Assembly: GCF_014636275.1 (NCBI RefSeq) | Contig: NZ_BMEB01000003.1 | Coordinates: forward strand, 1-64,000 | Direction of reading: 5' to 3' | From: Cellulomonas carbonis | Lineage (GTDB): Bacteria; Actinomycetota; Actinomycetes; Actinomycetales; Cellulomonadaceae | DNA: 64,000 bases | Shown here: positions 17,979-26,453 of the stretch, piece after piece | Position numbering within the stretch: position 1 is the stretch's first letter | Layout: every line of letters begins with the position of its first letter | Position numbers and translations under genes: made by a program | The notes under the pieces: model-generated | Told to the model about the DNA's origin: nothing | Seen by the model: the letters and a program-made list of their open reading frames with translations, nothing else | The model's database searches: none

Positions 17979-18003
17979 TCAGCACGAGCCGCGGACGGCC
18001 GAT
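17979..18003 (+). promoter_or_regulatory. Candidate FliA/SigD-type motility promoter (TCAG-N15-GCCGAT)
   Basis: TCAG at 17979-17982 and GCCGAT at 17998-18003 are 15 bases apart, the spacing of the motility sigma consensus TAAA-N15-GCCGATAT, and lie just before the chemotaxis-type gene at 18013. The same pair with the same spacing precedes the sigma fusion gene at 50272. Confidence 0.5.
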
Positions 18004-18012
18004 CCGTCGGCC

Positions 18013-19377
18013 ATGACGAGCCCGCGCCCGCACACCACCGCGCCCGACGCCCCGCGCCGGTCCTGGGTCCCGCGCGGCGCCGTCCTCGACGAGGCCGCCT
18101 TCGCGGTGCGCCACCGTGCGCTCACGTGGGTGCTCGCCGGGCACGTCCCGCTGCTCGCGGGCCTGGCGGCGTTCTGGACCCCGGCCACGCATGCCGAGCA
18201 CGGCGCCCCCGTCGCGGGCCACGCGTGGATGGGCTGGACCGGCGTCGCGCTGGTCGCAGCGCTCGCCGTCGTCGGATGGCTCGCGCGCGGGCAGGCCGTG
18301 CGGGCGACGTCGGTCGCGACCGGGCTCGTGCTCGCCTCCGTCACGCTCGTGCACGTGTCGGGCGGCATGACCGACATGCACCTGCACTTCTTCGTCATGG
18401 TCGCCGTCGTCGCGCTGTACCAGCAGTGGACACCGTTCCTGGTCTCGGTCGGTGTCGTGGCCGTGCACCACGTCGGCATGAGCCTGGTGGACCCCGAGCT
18501 CGTGTTCTCCGACCCGCGGGCCCAGGCGTCGCCGGTGGCGTTCGCGGCGCTGCACGCCGTGCTGCTGCTCGCCGAGTGCGTCGCGCTCGCCGCGAGCTGG
18601 CGCTTCACGGAGCAGGCCGAGGACGAGCGCAGGGCCGAGCAGCGCCGCGCCGAACGTGCCGCGGCGGAGCAGCGGGCCGTCGAGGAGGAGATGGCCGCCG
18701 AGCAGCGTCGTGCCGACGAGCGCGCCCGCGCCGAGCTCGAGGCGCGCAGCGCACGGGCCGCCGAGCTCGAGCAGCGTCTGGTCGCGCTGACCGGCGCCGC
18801 GGAGGATCTTCGGGGCGGCGCGGTGGAGTCCGCGGAGCTCACGGACGCGCTCGTGGCGGTCGCCGCCGAGATCGGCCACGCCGCGCAGTCCGCGTCGTCG
18901 TCGGCCGTGAGCGCCGCCGCGACCGTCACGTCGTCGTCCGAGGCCCTGCGCCGCCTCGAGGACTCCACCCGCCGGATCGCCGACATCGCCCGCACCATCA
19001 CGACGATCGCCGAGCAGACCAACCTGCTCGCGCTCAACGCCACGATCGAGGCAGCGCGCGCCGGCGAGGCGGGCAAGGGGTTCAGCGTCGTCGCGCAGGA
19101 GGTCAAGGAGCTCGCGGGCCAGACGGCGCGCGCGACCCAGGAGATCGACGGCGTGGTCGCCGGTGTGCGCGCCGGGATGCAGGACGTCCTCGCAGGCACG
19201 TCACGCACCGACGAGGCGATCGCCGACGTGGTGCGCGTCCAGCGGGAGATCGCCGACGCCGCGGACCGGCAGGACGGCGCCGCGGTCCGCACCCGCGCCG
19301 CGGTGGCGGGCATGACGACGACGGTCGAGCGCGTCACCGGCGAGGTCGCGCAGATGGCCGGCGCCGCGTCCTCCTGA
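18013..19377 (+). CDS. Methyl-accepting chemotaxis-type protein with multi-helix membrane sensor
   Basis: A 454-residue receptor. Residues about 35-200 hold five to six membrane helices with almost no periplasmic loop. One carries a His-rich [13 protein letters not shown] motif that could bind metal or haem. A long Ala/Glu/Arg coiled coil (205-260) follows, then the signalling domain with the highly conserved hairpin tip [20 protein letters not shown]. There is no HAMP domain and the helical bundle is short. The protein would signal through CheW/CheA, which are not in the window. A motility-type promoter precedes it. Confidence 0.85.
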   Translation: MTSPRPHTTAPDAPRRSWVPRGAVLDEAAFAVRHRALTWVLAGHVPLLAGLAAFWTPATHAEHGAPVAGHAWMGWTGVALVAALAVVGWLARGQAVRATSVATGLVLASVTLVHVSGGMTDMHLHFFVMVAVVALYQQWTPFLVSVGVVAVHHVGMSLVDPELVFSDPRAQASPVAFAALHAVLLLAECVALAASWRFTEQAEDERRAEQRRAERAAAEQRAVEEEMAAEQRRADERARAELEARSARAAELEQRLVALTGAAEDLRGGAVESAELTDALVAVAAEIGHAAQSASSSAVSAAATVTSSSEALRRLEDSTRRIADIARTITTIAEQTNLLALNATIEAARAGEAGKGFSVVAQEVKELAGQTARATQEIDGVVAGVRAGMQDVLAGTSRTDEAIADVVRVQREIADAADRQDGAAVRTRAAVAGMTTTVERVTGEVAQMAGAASS

Positions 19378-19513
19378 CGGCCGAGGCTGCCGCCCGGCGC
19401 TCACCGGCCGGCGCCCGCCGCTCCCGGCCGCCCCCGCCCCTTCGTGCACGGCGACCGCGCGTTTCTCCTACCGACTTCGCGGACGACGAGCGCGAGCTCG
19501 ACGACGGAGCGCG

Positions 19514-19608
19514 AACTGGCGGACCGGGCCTGAACTCGCGGACCGGGCCCGACCTGGCGGACCGGGCCTGAACTCGCGGACCGGGCCCGACCTCGCGGGC
19601 CGTGCCCG
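19514..19608. repeat. Five tandem 19-bp repeats
   Basis: Units of the type AACTCGCGGACCGGGCCCG begin at 19514, 19533, 19552, 19571 and 19590. Copies 2 and 4 are identical and the others differ at a few bases. They lie between the converging receptor and DUF559-type genes. Nineteen is not a multiple of three, so they are not coding. Confidence 0.8.
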
Positions 19609-19627
19609 ACCCGGGCCCGTGCGCCCC

Positions 19628-20587
19628 TCAGCGCGCGAAGGGGCCGACGGGTCGCAGGGTGGCCGCGACGTCCGCCGGGAGGACCGCGCGGAGCCGGCGG
19701 ACGAGGAGGCGTCGGTCCCGCAGGTCCGCAGCCGTCACCCGGAGGACACGCCACCCCGCCGACTCGACGAGGTCCTGCCGACGCTTCTCCTTGAGCAGGG
19801 CGTCGACACCGCCGTCCTCGTACTTGCTCCGCCCGTCGTACTCCACGAGAAGTCGCCACCCTCGCCACCCGAGGTCCGCCCACATGTCGCCGGCCGCTGT
19901 CCGCACGAGCACCTGCGTCTCCGGCCGCGGCAGGCCCAGGCCGATCAGCGCGGCCCTGGTGGACGACTCGCCGGGCGACTCCGCGCCGTCGTCGGCGTGC
20001 TCCACCACGGCGCGCGCCCGGCGGATCCCGCGGGTGCCGGGCCGGCCGGCGAGGGCGCGCTGGAGGGCCTCCGCCGTCACGCCCGAGCGCCGCGCCGCAT
20101 CGACCACCACGAGCCCGTGACCCGCCGGGAGCGTGGCCGCGCAGTCGACCGCAGTGCGTGCCAGGGTCGTGACCGGCATGCCGGCGACCGTCGTGACCTC
20201 GTCCGGTGCGAGCCGGACGAGGTGCCGTACGACGTCGTCGGCGTGCGATCCGCTGACCGTCGTCGGCCGGATGACGTGGGTGGGGCCGGGGTCGCCCGGC
20301 AGCGGGAGGCCCCACATCAGCGCGGCCGTCGTGTGGCTCAGCACGCCCGGCCGATGCTGCCGGCTCACCGCGACGGCGTGCGCGAGTGCGAGCTGCGTGC
20401 CCAGCTCGAACGGGTCGGTGGGCAGGGTGTCGGCGACGACGTACGCACCCGGCCGGAGCCGGCGCCATTCGCCGTCGCGGAGCCGACGCCGGGCGTCGTC
20501 GTCGGGATGGTCGCGGGCGAGGAGCACGTCGGGGAGGTCGTCGACGGCGATCGGGACGCAGCGTGGAGATCCTGGGCGGCGAGGCAC
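19628..20587 (-). CDS. DUF559-type protein with N-terminal winged helix (AbiEi-like)
   Basis: A 319-residue protein of a group very common in Actinobacteria. The N-terminal ~100 residues resemble the winged-helix AbiEi antitoxin-like domain (LRDGEWRRLRPGAYVV), and the C-terminal ~110 a Vsr/DUF559 nuclease-like fold. The latter has an Asp in WADLGWRG, EYDG, and a Lys/Arg helix (EKRRQDLVESAGWRVLRV). PD-(D/E)xK-type residues seem present, so nuclease activity is possible, but the biological role is unknown and no toxin partner adjoins. Start GTG 20587. Non-coding repeat arrays flank it on both sides. Confidence 0.75.
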   Translation of the reverse strand: MPRRPGSPRCVPIAVDDLPDVLLARDHPDDDARRRLRDGEWRRLRPGAYVVADTLPTDPFELGTQLALAHAVAVSRQHRPGVLSHTTAALMWGLPLPGDPGPTHVIRPTTVSGSHADDVVRHLVRLAPDEVTTVAGMPVTTLARTAVDCAATLPAGHGLVVVDAARRSGVTAEALQRALAGRPGTRGIRRARAVVEHADDGAESPGESSTRAALIGLGLPRPETQVLVRTAAGDMWADLGWRGWRLLVEYDGRSKYEDGGVDALLKEKRRQDLVESAGWRVLRVTAADLRDRRLLVRRLRAVLPADVAATLRPVGPFAR

Positions 20588-20703
20588 GGGTCGACGCTCT
20601 CGCGCCCACGGGCGCGACGGCGGTCGTGCACAGGCACTGGTGCGAGCAGCGGGCGCGTCGCTCCGACGGTCGCGACGAACCGGCGACCGACGGCCGGCGG
20701 GCG

Positions 20704-20780
20704 CGTGCTGCGCGAGCTCGCGGGTTGGGGTCCGAGTTCGCGTCTGAGGACCGCGAGCTGGGCGCAGAAACGCGAAGTCG
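20704..20780. repeat. 77-bp direct repeat, copy 1
   Basis: Starts CGTGCTGCGCGAG and ends ACGCGAAGTCG. It matches 20859-20935 at roughly nine positions in ten. Its inner arms are less perfect than in copy 2. Confidence 0.7.
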
Positions 20781-20858
20781 GCGAGGGAGTGGCGGGCGTG
20801 GGGGTCGACAGGGCGGAGGAACGCCGACGCCGGCGAGGCGGCCGGTGGTGTGCGGGTG

Positions 20859-20935
20859 CGTGCTGCGCGAGTTCGCGGATTGGCGTCCGACTTCGCGTCT
20901 GTCGACCGCGAGCTCGGCGTAGGAACGCGAAGTCG
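20859..20935. repeat. 77-bp direct repeat, copy 2, with 11-bp inverted repeat
   Basis: Lies 155 bases after copy 1. CGACTTCGCGT (20888-20898) pairs perfectly with ACGCGAAGTCG (20925-20935) around a 26-base loop. The same CGACTTCGCG core recurs in reverse orientation at 19472-19481, so this looks like a dispersed palindromic element. Confidence 0.7.
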
Positions 20936-20943
20936 CGAGGAGC

Positions 20944-21086
20944 AGCCGGGTACGGGAGGCGCGCGTCGGGGGAGCCGGGTACGGGAGGCGCGCGTCGGGG
21001 GAGCCGGGTACGGGAGGCGCGCGTCGGGGGAGCCGGGTACGGGAGGCGCGCGTCGGGGGAGCCAGTACGGGAGGTGCGCGTCGGGG
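20944..21086. repeat. 29-bp minisatellite, four exact copies plus one degenerate copy
   Basis: Units of 29 bp (core AGCCGGGTACGGGAGGCGCG) start at 20944, 20973, 21002 and 21031 without a mismatch. A fifth, with a deletion and substitutions, ends near 21086. The length is not a multiple of three and there are no spacers, so it is neither coding nor CRISPR. Copy number probably varies between strains. Confidence 0.9.
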
Positions 21087-21195
21087 AGTCGCCCGGGGGG
21101 GCTGCGAGACGCCGACGGTGCGGCCGCCCGGGCCGTGCCGCCGGATGTGCGGATACCGTCGCCAGATGGCCATTGTGCCTGCCATAGTCGTCGTC

Positions 21196-22686
21196 ATGCG
21201 GCGGATCACCCACTGGATCGATGGCGACGAGTGGCAGGGGCCCACGGGCCGGTCGGCGCCCGTGCACGACCCCGCGACGGGTCAGGTCACCGCGCACGTC
21301 GACCTGGCCGACGACGACGTCGTGGGCGCGGCCGTCGCGTCGGCGAGCAAGGCGGCGGACGCCTGGCGCCGGGCGTCGCTGACCCAGCGCACACGGGTCA
21401 TGTTCGCCTTCCGTCAGATCCTCGACGCGCGCAAGGACGAGCTCGCCGCCGTCATCACCGCCGAGCACGGCAAGGTCCTGTCCGACGCGGTCGGCGAGGT
21501 CACGCGCGGGCTCGAGGTCGTCGAGTTCGCGTGCGGCATCCCGCACCTGCTCAAGGGCGGCCACTCGGAGGGCGTGTCGACCGGCGTCGACGTGCACTCG
21601 GTGCGCCAGCCGCTCGGCGTCGTCGCGGTGATCTCGCCGTTCAACTTCCCGGCGATGGTGCCGCTGTGGTTCGTCCCGGTCGCGCTGGCGGCCGGCAACG
21701 CCGTCGTGCTCAAGCCCAGCGAGAAGGACCCGTCCGCGTCGGTGCTCATGGCGCGCTGGTGGCAGGAGGCCGGACTGCCCGACGGCGTCCTGACCGTGCT
21801 GCACGGCGACAAGCAGGCCGTCGACGGACTCCTCACGCACCCGGACGTGCGCGCCGTGTCGTTCGTCGGCAGCACGCCCGTCGCGCGGTACGTCTACGAG
21901 ACGGGTACGGCCCACGGCAAGCGCGTCCAGGCCCTCGGCGGCGCGAAGAACCACATGCTCGTGCTGCCCGACGCCGACCTCGACCTCGCCGCCGACGCCG
22001 CCGTCAACGCGGGCTTCGGCTCGGCCGGCGAGCGGTGCATGGCGATCTCCGCCGTCGTGGCCGTCGACCCGGTCGGGGACGAGCTCGTCGCGCGCATCGC
22101 CGAGCGCATGGCGCGCCTGACCACGGGCGACGGGCGCCGCGGCTGCGACATGGGCCCGCTCGTGACCGCCGAGCACCGCGACCGGGTGCGGGGGTTCGTC
22201 GACGCGGGTGTCGCCGCGGGCGCGCGGCTCGTCGTCGACGGGCGCGGCGTCGTCGCCGATGGTGACCCGCGCGGCTTCTGGCTGGGCCCGACGCTCTTCG
22301 ACCACGTCTCGACCGACATGTCGATCTACCGCGAGGAGATCTTCGGTCCCGTGCTGAGCGTCGTGCGGGTCGGCGGGTACGAGGAGGGCCTCGCGCTCGT
22401 CAACGCGAACCCGTACGGCAACGGCACGGCGATCTTCACGAACGACGGCGGCGCGGCCCGACGCTTCGAGTACGAGGTCGAGGTCGGGATGGTCGGCATC
22501 AACGTACCGATCCCCGTGCCGATGGCGTACTACTCGTTCGGCGGGTGGAAGAGCTCGCTCTTCGGCGACACGCACGCGCACGGCGCCGACGGCGTGCACT
22601 TCTTCACGCGCGGCAAGGTCGTGACCTCGCGCTGGCTCGACCCGGGCCACGCGGGCGTGGACCTCGGCTTCCCGACGCACGACTGA
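21196..22686 (+). CDS. mmsA: CoA-acylating methylmalonate-semialdehyde dehydrogenase
   Basis: A 496-residue aldehyde dehydrogenase of the MmsA/IolA type, which converts (methyl)malonate semialdehyde plus CoA and NAD to propionyl- or acetyl-CoA in valine or inositol breakdown. Diagnostic points are ITHWIDGDEW at the start, SPFNFPAMVPLW, the ALGGAKNHMLVLPDAD segment where the group lacks the usual ALDH Glu, and catalytic C281 in GSAGERCMAIS. ATG 21196 gives the normal family length and has a possible leaderless -10; ATG 21166 would add ten hydrophobic residues. It stands alone, with no iol or mms partner. Confidence 0.92.
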   Translation: MRRITHWIDGDEWQGPTGRSAPVHDPATGQVTAHVDLADDDVVGAAVASASKAADAWRRASLTQRTRVMFAFRQILDARKDELAAVITAEHGKVLSDAVGEVTRGLEVVEFACGIPHLLKGGHSEGVSTGVDVHSVRQPLGVVAVISPFNFPAMVPLWFVPVALAAGNAVVLKPSEKDPSASVLMARWWQEAGLPDGVLTVLHGDKQAVDGLLTHPDVRAVSFVGSTPVARYVYETGTAHGKRVQALGGAKNHMLVLPDADLDLAADAAVNAGFGSAGERCMAISAVVAVDPVGDELVARIAERMARLTTGDGRRGCDMGPLVTAEHRDRVRGFVDAGVAAGARLVVDGRGVVADGDPRGFWLGPTLFDHVSTDMSIYREEIFGPVLSVVRVGGYEEGLALVNANPYGNGTAIFTNDGGAARRFEYEVEVGMVGINVPIPVPMAYYSFGGWKSSLFGDTHAHGADGVHFFTRGKVVTSRWLDPGHAGVDLGFPTHD

Positions 22687-22696
22687 CGGCCGCGGC

Positions 22697-23296
22697 TCAC
22701 CCGCCGTCCGGCCGCGCCTTCTGCGGGAAGGGGGTCTCGCCGCGCGCGAGCATCTCGACGTGCTGCGCGATGCGGCGGGCGCGGGTCTCGGGCCGGACCG
22801 CCTCCTCGACCCGGTACACGACCGCGAACCTGTTCTGGGAGGTCAGCACGTCGAACATCCTGCGGGCCCTGGGCTCGGCGTCGAGCGCGGCGGTGAGGTC
22901 GTCGGGGACGGCGAGCGTCGCGGGTCCGCCGTAGGCACGGTCCCACCGGCCGTCGTCCTGTGCGCGTCGCACCTCGGCACGTCCCGCCTCGGTCATCCGG
23001 CCCTCGGCCTCGAGCCGCGCGACGATCCCCACGTTGCGGGCCGACCACGGGCTGCGGGACCGGCGCGGCGTGAACCGCTGCGAGCCCGACGTCTCGTCGC
23101 GCCTGCGCACCTGGCTGTCGATCCAGCCGAAGCACAGCGCCTCGTCGAGCGCCTCGGCGTACGTGAGCGCGGTCGTCGCGGTGCTCTTCCTGCGGGACAG
23201 GACCAGCCAGACGCCGTCCGACGTCGCGTGGTTCTCCTCGAGCCAGGTGCGCCACGCGGCGGCGTCGGGCACGACGAGCTCCGGCTGCTCAGGCAC
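22697..23296 (-). CDS. YdeI/OmpD-associated-family protein
   Basis: A 199-residue YdeI-like protein. Recognisable pieces are the N-terminal VPDAAAWRTWLEENHATSDG, then ALDEALCFGWIDSQVRRRDE and the C-terminal RRIAQHVEMLARGETPF. Family members are linked to peptide or bacteriocin resistance in E. coli, but the biochemical role is unknown. GTG 23296 gives an eight-base overlap with the upstream AraC-type regulator; GTG 23329 would add 11 residues and a longer overlap. Co-transcription with the regulator is likely. Confidence 0.82.
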   Translation of the reverse strand: MPEQPELVVPDAAAWRTWLEENHATSDGVWLVLSRRKSTATTALTYAEALDEALCFGWIDSQVRRRDETSGSQRFTPRRSRSPWSARNVGIVARLEAEGRMTEAGRAEVRRAQDDGRWDRAYGGPATLAVPDDLTAALDAEPRARRMFDVLTSQNRFAVVYRVEEAVRPETRARRIAQHVEMLARGETPFPQKARPDGG

Positions 23297-24173
23297 GTTC
23301 GGCTCGTGTGTCGGTCGGTCCCTGGGCACGGCGGTCGGCCGAGATCCCGAACCTCTGGGCGAGCGCCGTCGGCGTCATCCCGGTCACCCGGACGACGTCG
23401 CGCGACAGGTGGGCCTGGTCCGCGTAGCCGAGCGTCGCGGCGACGTCGGCGAACGTGCGGGCCGTGCCCGCCCGGATGAGCTCCGCCGCCTCCTGGAGCC
23501 GGCGCCGCTGGACGAGCCACCGGGGCGTGAGCCCGAGGCGTCGGTGCAGGAGCCGTTGGAGCGAGCGCTCCGACATCGCGAACGCGTCGCACACCTGGGC
23601 GACGCGCGTGACGTCCGGCGTCCCCTCGACGTACGCGACCACGCGGTTGACCAGGTGGCCCTCGTCGTCGACGGGCAGGTGGCCGCGCAGGACGTCGTCG
23701 ACCGCCCCCACGGCAGCGGCGTGCGAGGCCGCCGACGACGGGTCCGGCGCCATCGCCGCGTGCACGGCGGCGACGAGCGGTCCGGCCCGCTCGCCGAGCA
23801 CGTCCTCGACGCCGACCCACCGGTCGGTGTACCGGTGCATGGGCCCGCCGAGGAGGTAGCCGCCCGCGGGGGCGAGCATCACGCCGACCGCCCAGCCGTC
23901 ACCGCGCAGCGTCGTCGTCGACAGGCCCGTCACGACGCCGTAGAAGCGCGCGTACCCGGACGCGATCACGAGGTTCGCGACGGGGTACTGCAGGACGCGC
24001 TGGACCGACTCGCCACCCGGGGGGACCGACCACACGGGGACCCAGTGGCGGGCCGCGAGGTCGTCCAGGCCGTCGTGCCCCGGGTCGACCTCGTAGCGGT
24101 GGATCGTCCACGTGCCGTCGCGCGGGTCGGCGAGGTGCGCGCGGTCGACCACGGCGGAGCTGTCGGCTTTCAT
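23289..24173 (-). CDS. AraC-family transcriptional regulator
   Basis: A 294-residue regulator. The N-terminal ~170 residues are an effector domain of the DUF6597 type (SVPPGGESVQRVLQYPVANLV). The C-terminal ~95 hold two helix-turn-helix motifs, the second in RTFADVAATLGYADQAHLSR as in AraC proteins. It is divergent from the DinB gene at 24211 across 37 bases, so it may control that gene, itself and the downstream ydeI-like gene. The effector is unknown. Confidence 0.88.
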   Translation of the reverse strand: MKADSSAVVDRAHLADPRDGTWTIHRYEVDPGHDGLDDLAARHWVPVWSVPPGGESVQRVLQYPVANLVIASGYARFYGVVTGLSTTTLRGDGWAVGVMLAPAGGYLLGGPMHRYTDRWVGVEDVLGERAGPLVAAVHAAMAPDPSSAASHAAAVGAVDDVLRGHLPVDDEGHLVNRVVAYVEGTPDVTRVAQVCDAFAMSERSLQRLLHRRLGLTPRWLVQRRRLQEAAELIRAGTARTFADVAATLGYADQAHLSRDVVRVTGMTPTALAQRFGISADRRAQGPTDTRAERA

Positions 24174-24197
24174 CAAGACCCAGCATGCCGTCGCGCC

Positions 24198-24203
24198 TAG
24201 CGT
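24198..24203 (+). promoter_or_regulatory. Candidate -10 box (TAGCGT), leaderless start
   Basis: TAGCGT ends seven bases before the ATG at 24211 and there is no ribosome site, supporting a leaderless message and this start choice. Confidence 0.5.
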
Positions 24204-24210
24204 CCTGACC

Positions 24211-24756
24211 ATGACGACAGCAGACCTCCATGCCGCAGCCGAGAACCCCCTGACCGCCGTGGTCGACGCCGTCCCCGCCACCGCGTGGTCGAACCCGTCA
24301 CCCTGCGAGGGCTGGGACGCGCGCGACGTCGTGCGCCACCTCGTGCAGACCCAGCGCGAGTTCCTGACCGGTCGCGGCGCCGACCTCGGGCCCGAACCCG
24401 ACGTCGACGCCGACCCGGCCGCCGCCTGGCGCGAGCACACGGCCCGCGTCCGCGCGCTCCTCGCCGACGAGGCGTTCGTCGGCACGTCGTACGACGGGCA
24501 CTTCGGGCCGACGACGGTCGGTGCGACCTTCGAGCAGTTCTACCTGTGGGACATGCTCGTGCACCGCTGGGACGTCGCCCGGGCGGCCGGCCTGGACGCC
24601 GACCTCGCGGACGACGAGCTCGACCGCGTCGAGGCGGGTGCCGACGCGTTCGGCGACGCGCTGTACTGGGACGGCGTGTGCCGCCCGGGCACCGAGCCGG
24701 CACCGCACGCCGACCGCCAGGGACGCGTCCTCGCCCGGCTCGGTCGCGCGGCCTGA
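24211..24756 (+). CDS. TIGR03086-type DinB/mycothiol-dependent enzyme-like protein
   Basis: A 181-residue four-helix DinB-fold protein of the mycothiol maleylpyruvate isomerase-like group. Signature pieces are NPSPCEGWDARDVVRHLVQ (a metal-site His) and the later LWDMLVHRWDVARA (second His and Asp). Such proteins are metal-dependent thiol transferases or isomerases, and the substrate is unknown. The divergent AraC-type gene may regulate it. Confidence 0.85.
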   Translation: MTTADLHAAAENPLTAVVDAVPATAWSNPSPCEGWDARDVVRHLVQTQREFLTGRGADLGPEPDVDADPAAAWREHTARVRALLADEAFVGTSYDGHFGPTTVGATFEQFYLWDMLVHRWDVARAAGLDADLADDELDRVEAGADAFGDALYWDGVCRPGTEPAPHADRQGRVLARLGRAA

Positions 24757-24781
24757 CCGGCCGTTCCCCGCGCCGCGCCCG

Positions 24782-26110
24782 TCACCCGGCGCCCTCGTCG
24801 AGCCCGGCGCCCGCGTCGAACCCGGTGCGCGCGTCGAGCTCGCTGAGGCGTCGCCGCAGGTGCTCGCGCTCGGCCTCGTTGGTGACCCGGTCCAGCGCGC
24901 GGGAGAGCTCGGCGTGCGCCTCGGCGACCGCACCCGTGCGCGCGAGCAGCTCGCCGCGGACGACGGGCACGCGGTGGCTGCGCGGCAGGGCGTCGTCGAG
25001 CCCGTCGAGCAGCGCGAGCCCGGCCTCGGCGCCGTGGGCCTCCGCGACGGCGACGGCCCGCGCGAGGCGGACCACCGCGGACCCGGTGAGCTGCTCGAGC
25101 CGTCCGTAGAGGTCCGCGACGACGTCCCAGCGCGTGTCCGCCGACGACGACGCGCGCGCGTGCTCGGCGGCGACGAGCGCCTGGAGCCGGTACTCCTCGG
25201 CCTGCCCCGCGCCGGGTCGCACAGCGTCGAGCAGTCGGAGCGCCTCGACGACCTCGTCGGCGTGCCAGCGGGTGCGGTCCTGGTCGGCGAGCAGCACGAG
25301 CCGCCCGTCGTCGTCGGTCCGGGCGTCGCGCCGCGAGTGCTGGAGCAGCATGAGCGCGAGCAGCGCGTGCACGAGGTCGCTGCCCGGGACGGCGGCGTCG
25401 AGCGCGCGCGTGAGGGAGATGGCCCGCTCGGCGACGTCGACGCGCAGGGGCGCCGCGCCCCTCGTCGGCTGGTACCCGGCGGTGAACAGCAGGTACAGGA
25501 CGACGGCGACCGTCCCGAGCCGCTCCGGCATCCGCTCGGGCGGGGGCGGGGCGAACGGGATGCCGGCCGCGGCGAGCCGCTTCTTGGCGCGCGTGATCCG
25601 CGCCTGGAGCGTGGTCTCCTGCACGAGCAGGAGGCGCGCGATCTCGGGCACGTCGAGCCCCACGACGAACCGCAGCGTCAGGGCGACGCGCGCCTCGGGT
25701 GCGAGGGCCGGGTGGCAGCACGAGAACAGCAGGCGCAGCGTCTCGTCGGCGAGGTGCGCGCCGGGGTCGACGGCCGCGGCGGCGTCGTGACGCAGCCCCT
25801 CGTCGACGACCATGAGCGGCTCCTTGCGCCGGTGCACGGCCTCGGACCGCAGCGCGTCGAGGACGCGTCGCCGCGCCGCGGTGAGCACCCACGCCACCGG
25901 GTTCGTGGGCACGCCGTCGCGCGGCCACGTGCGCGCGGCGGACGCGAACGCGTCGGCGACGGCGTCCTCGGCGAGGTCCGGCCGCGCGAACTGGCCGATG
26001 ACGAGGGCGACGAGGCGCGACCAGTCGGACCGCCACAGGTCCTCGATCGCCTCCTCGACGCGCGCCCGGGTGGCGTCGGACGCGCCGCCACCCGGGCTGC
26101 CACCCCGCAC
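24782..26110 (-). CDS. ECF sigma factor, ECF42 group, with C-terminal extension
   Basis: A 442-residue sigma factor. Residues about 20-90 form sigma region 2 (LARPDLAEDAVADAFASAART type) and 115-185 region 4 (LTLRFVVGLDVPEIARLLLV). A ~230-residue helical tail follows, similar to a tetratricopeptide-like domain, which defines ECF42 (DUF6596). ECF42 factors are encoded beside DGPF/YCII proteins instead of an anti-sigma factor. Two DGPF genes lie directly upstream with overlapping or abutting ends. GTG 26110 is one base after the DGPF stop. Confidence 0.93.
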   Translation of the reverse strand: MRGGSPGGGASDATRARVEEAIEDLWRSDWSRLVALVIGQFARPDLAEDAVADAFASAARTWPRDGVPTNPVAWVLTAARRRVLDALRSEAVHRRKEPLMVVDEGLRHDAAAAVDPGAHLADETLRLLFSCCHPALAPEARVALTLRFVVGLDVPEIARLLLVQETTLQARITRAKKRLAAAGIPFAPPPPERMPERLGTVAVVLYLLFTAGYQPTRGAAPLRVDVAERAISLTRALDAAVPGSDLVHALLALMLLQHSRRDARTDDDGRLVLLADQDRTRWHADEVVEALRLLDAVRPGAGQAEEYRLQALVAAEHARASSSADTRWDVVADLYGRLEQLTGSAVVRLARAVAVAEAHGAEAGLALLDGLDDALPRSHRVPVVRGELLARTGAVAEAHAELSRALDRVTNEAEREHLRRRLSELDARTGFDAGAGLDEGAG

Positions 26111-26111
26111 G

Positions 26112-26453
26112 TCAGAGCTCCGCGACCGGCCGGATCTCGAGCGTGTACTCCGGCAGGTGCCGCACCGCGGCGACGACCGCGTCGAGGTCCGGCATGTCGA
26201 GGACGTAGAAGCCGCCCAGCTGCTCGGCGAGCTCCGCGAAGGGACCGTCCGTGACGAGCTCCTCGGTCCCGCGGCGCCGGTACGTGGTGGCCGCCGTCAC
26301 CGAGCGCAGCGCCTCGGACGACTCGACCGTGCCGCCGGCCTCGCGGACGGCGGTCTCGAAGGCCTCGTGCGCGGTGTAGTACCCCGCGCGCTCCGCCTCG
26401 TCCGCGCGGCGCCAGACCTCCTCGTCCTGCGCGATCAGCACGACGAACCTCAC
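26112..26453 (-). CDS. DGPF/YCII-family protein 1
   Basis: A 113-residue YCII-related protein with the diagnostic VTDGPFAE motif near residue 68 and the FYVLDMPDLDAVVAAV segment. DGPF proteins are the standard partners of ECF42 sigma factors and seem to act in their signalling by an unknown mechanism. GTG 26453 overlaps the preceding DGPF gene (GTGA). Confidence 0.92.
   Translation of the reverse strand: MRFVVLIAQDEEVWRRADEAERAGYYTAHEAFETAVREAGGTVESSEALRSVTAATTYRRRGTEELVTDGPFAELAEQLGGFYVLDMPDLDAVVAAVRHLPEYTLEIRPVAEL

Larger units (their letters stand above)
20588..21195. other. 608-base gap filled with repeats
   Basis: The gap between two divergent genes has no supported coding sequence. 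It holds a 77-bp direct repeat pair, the second copy containing an 11-bp inverted repeat, and then a 29-bp minisatellite. Promoters for both flanking genes must lie here too; a possible -10 for mmsA (CATAGT) is at about 21183-21188. Confidence 0.7.

Noticed and set aside
19628..20587. AbiEi antitoxin of a type IV toxin-antitoxin pair
   Set aside because: No AbiEii nucleotidyltransferase toxin is adjacent; the nuclease-like C-terminus also differs from AbiEi.
20944..21086. CRISPR-like repeat of 29 bp
   Set aside because: The units follow each other with no spacers and there are no cas genes, so it is a tandem minisatellite.
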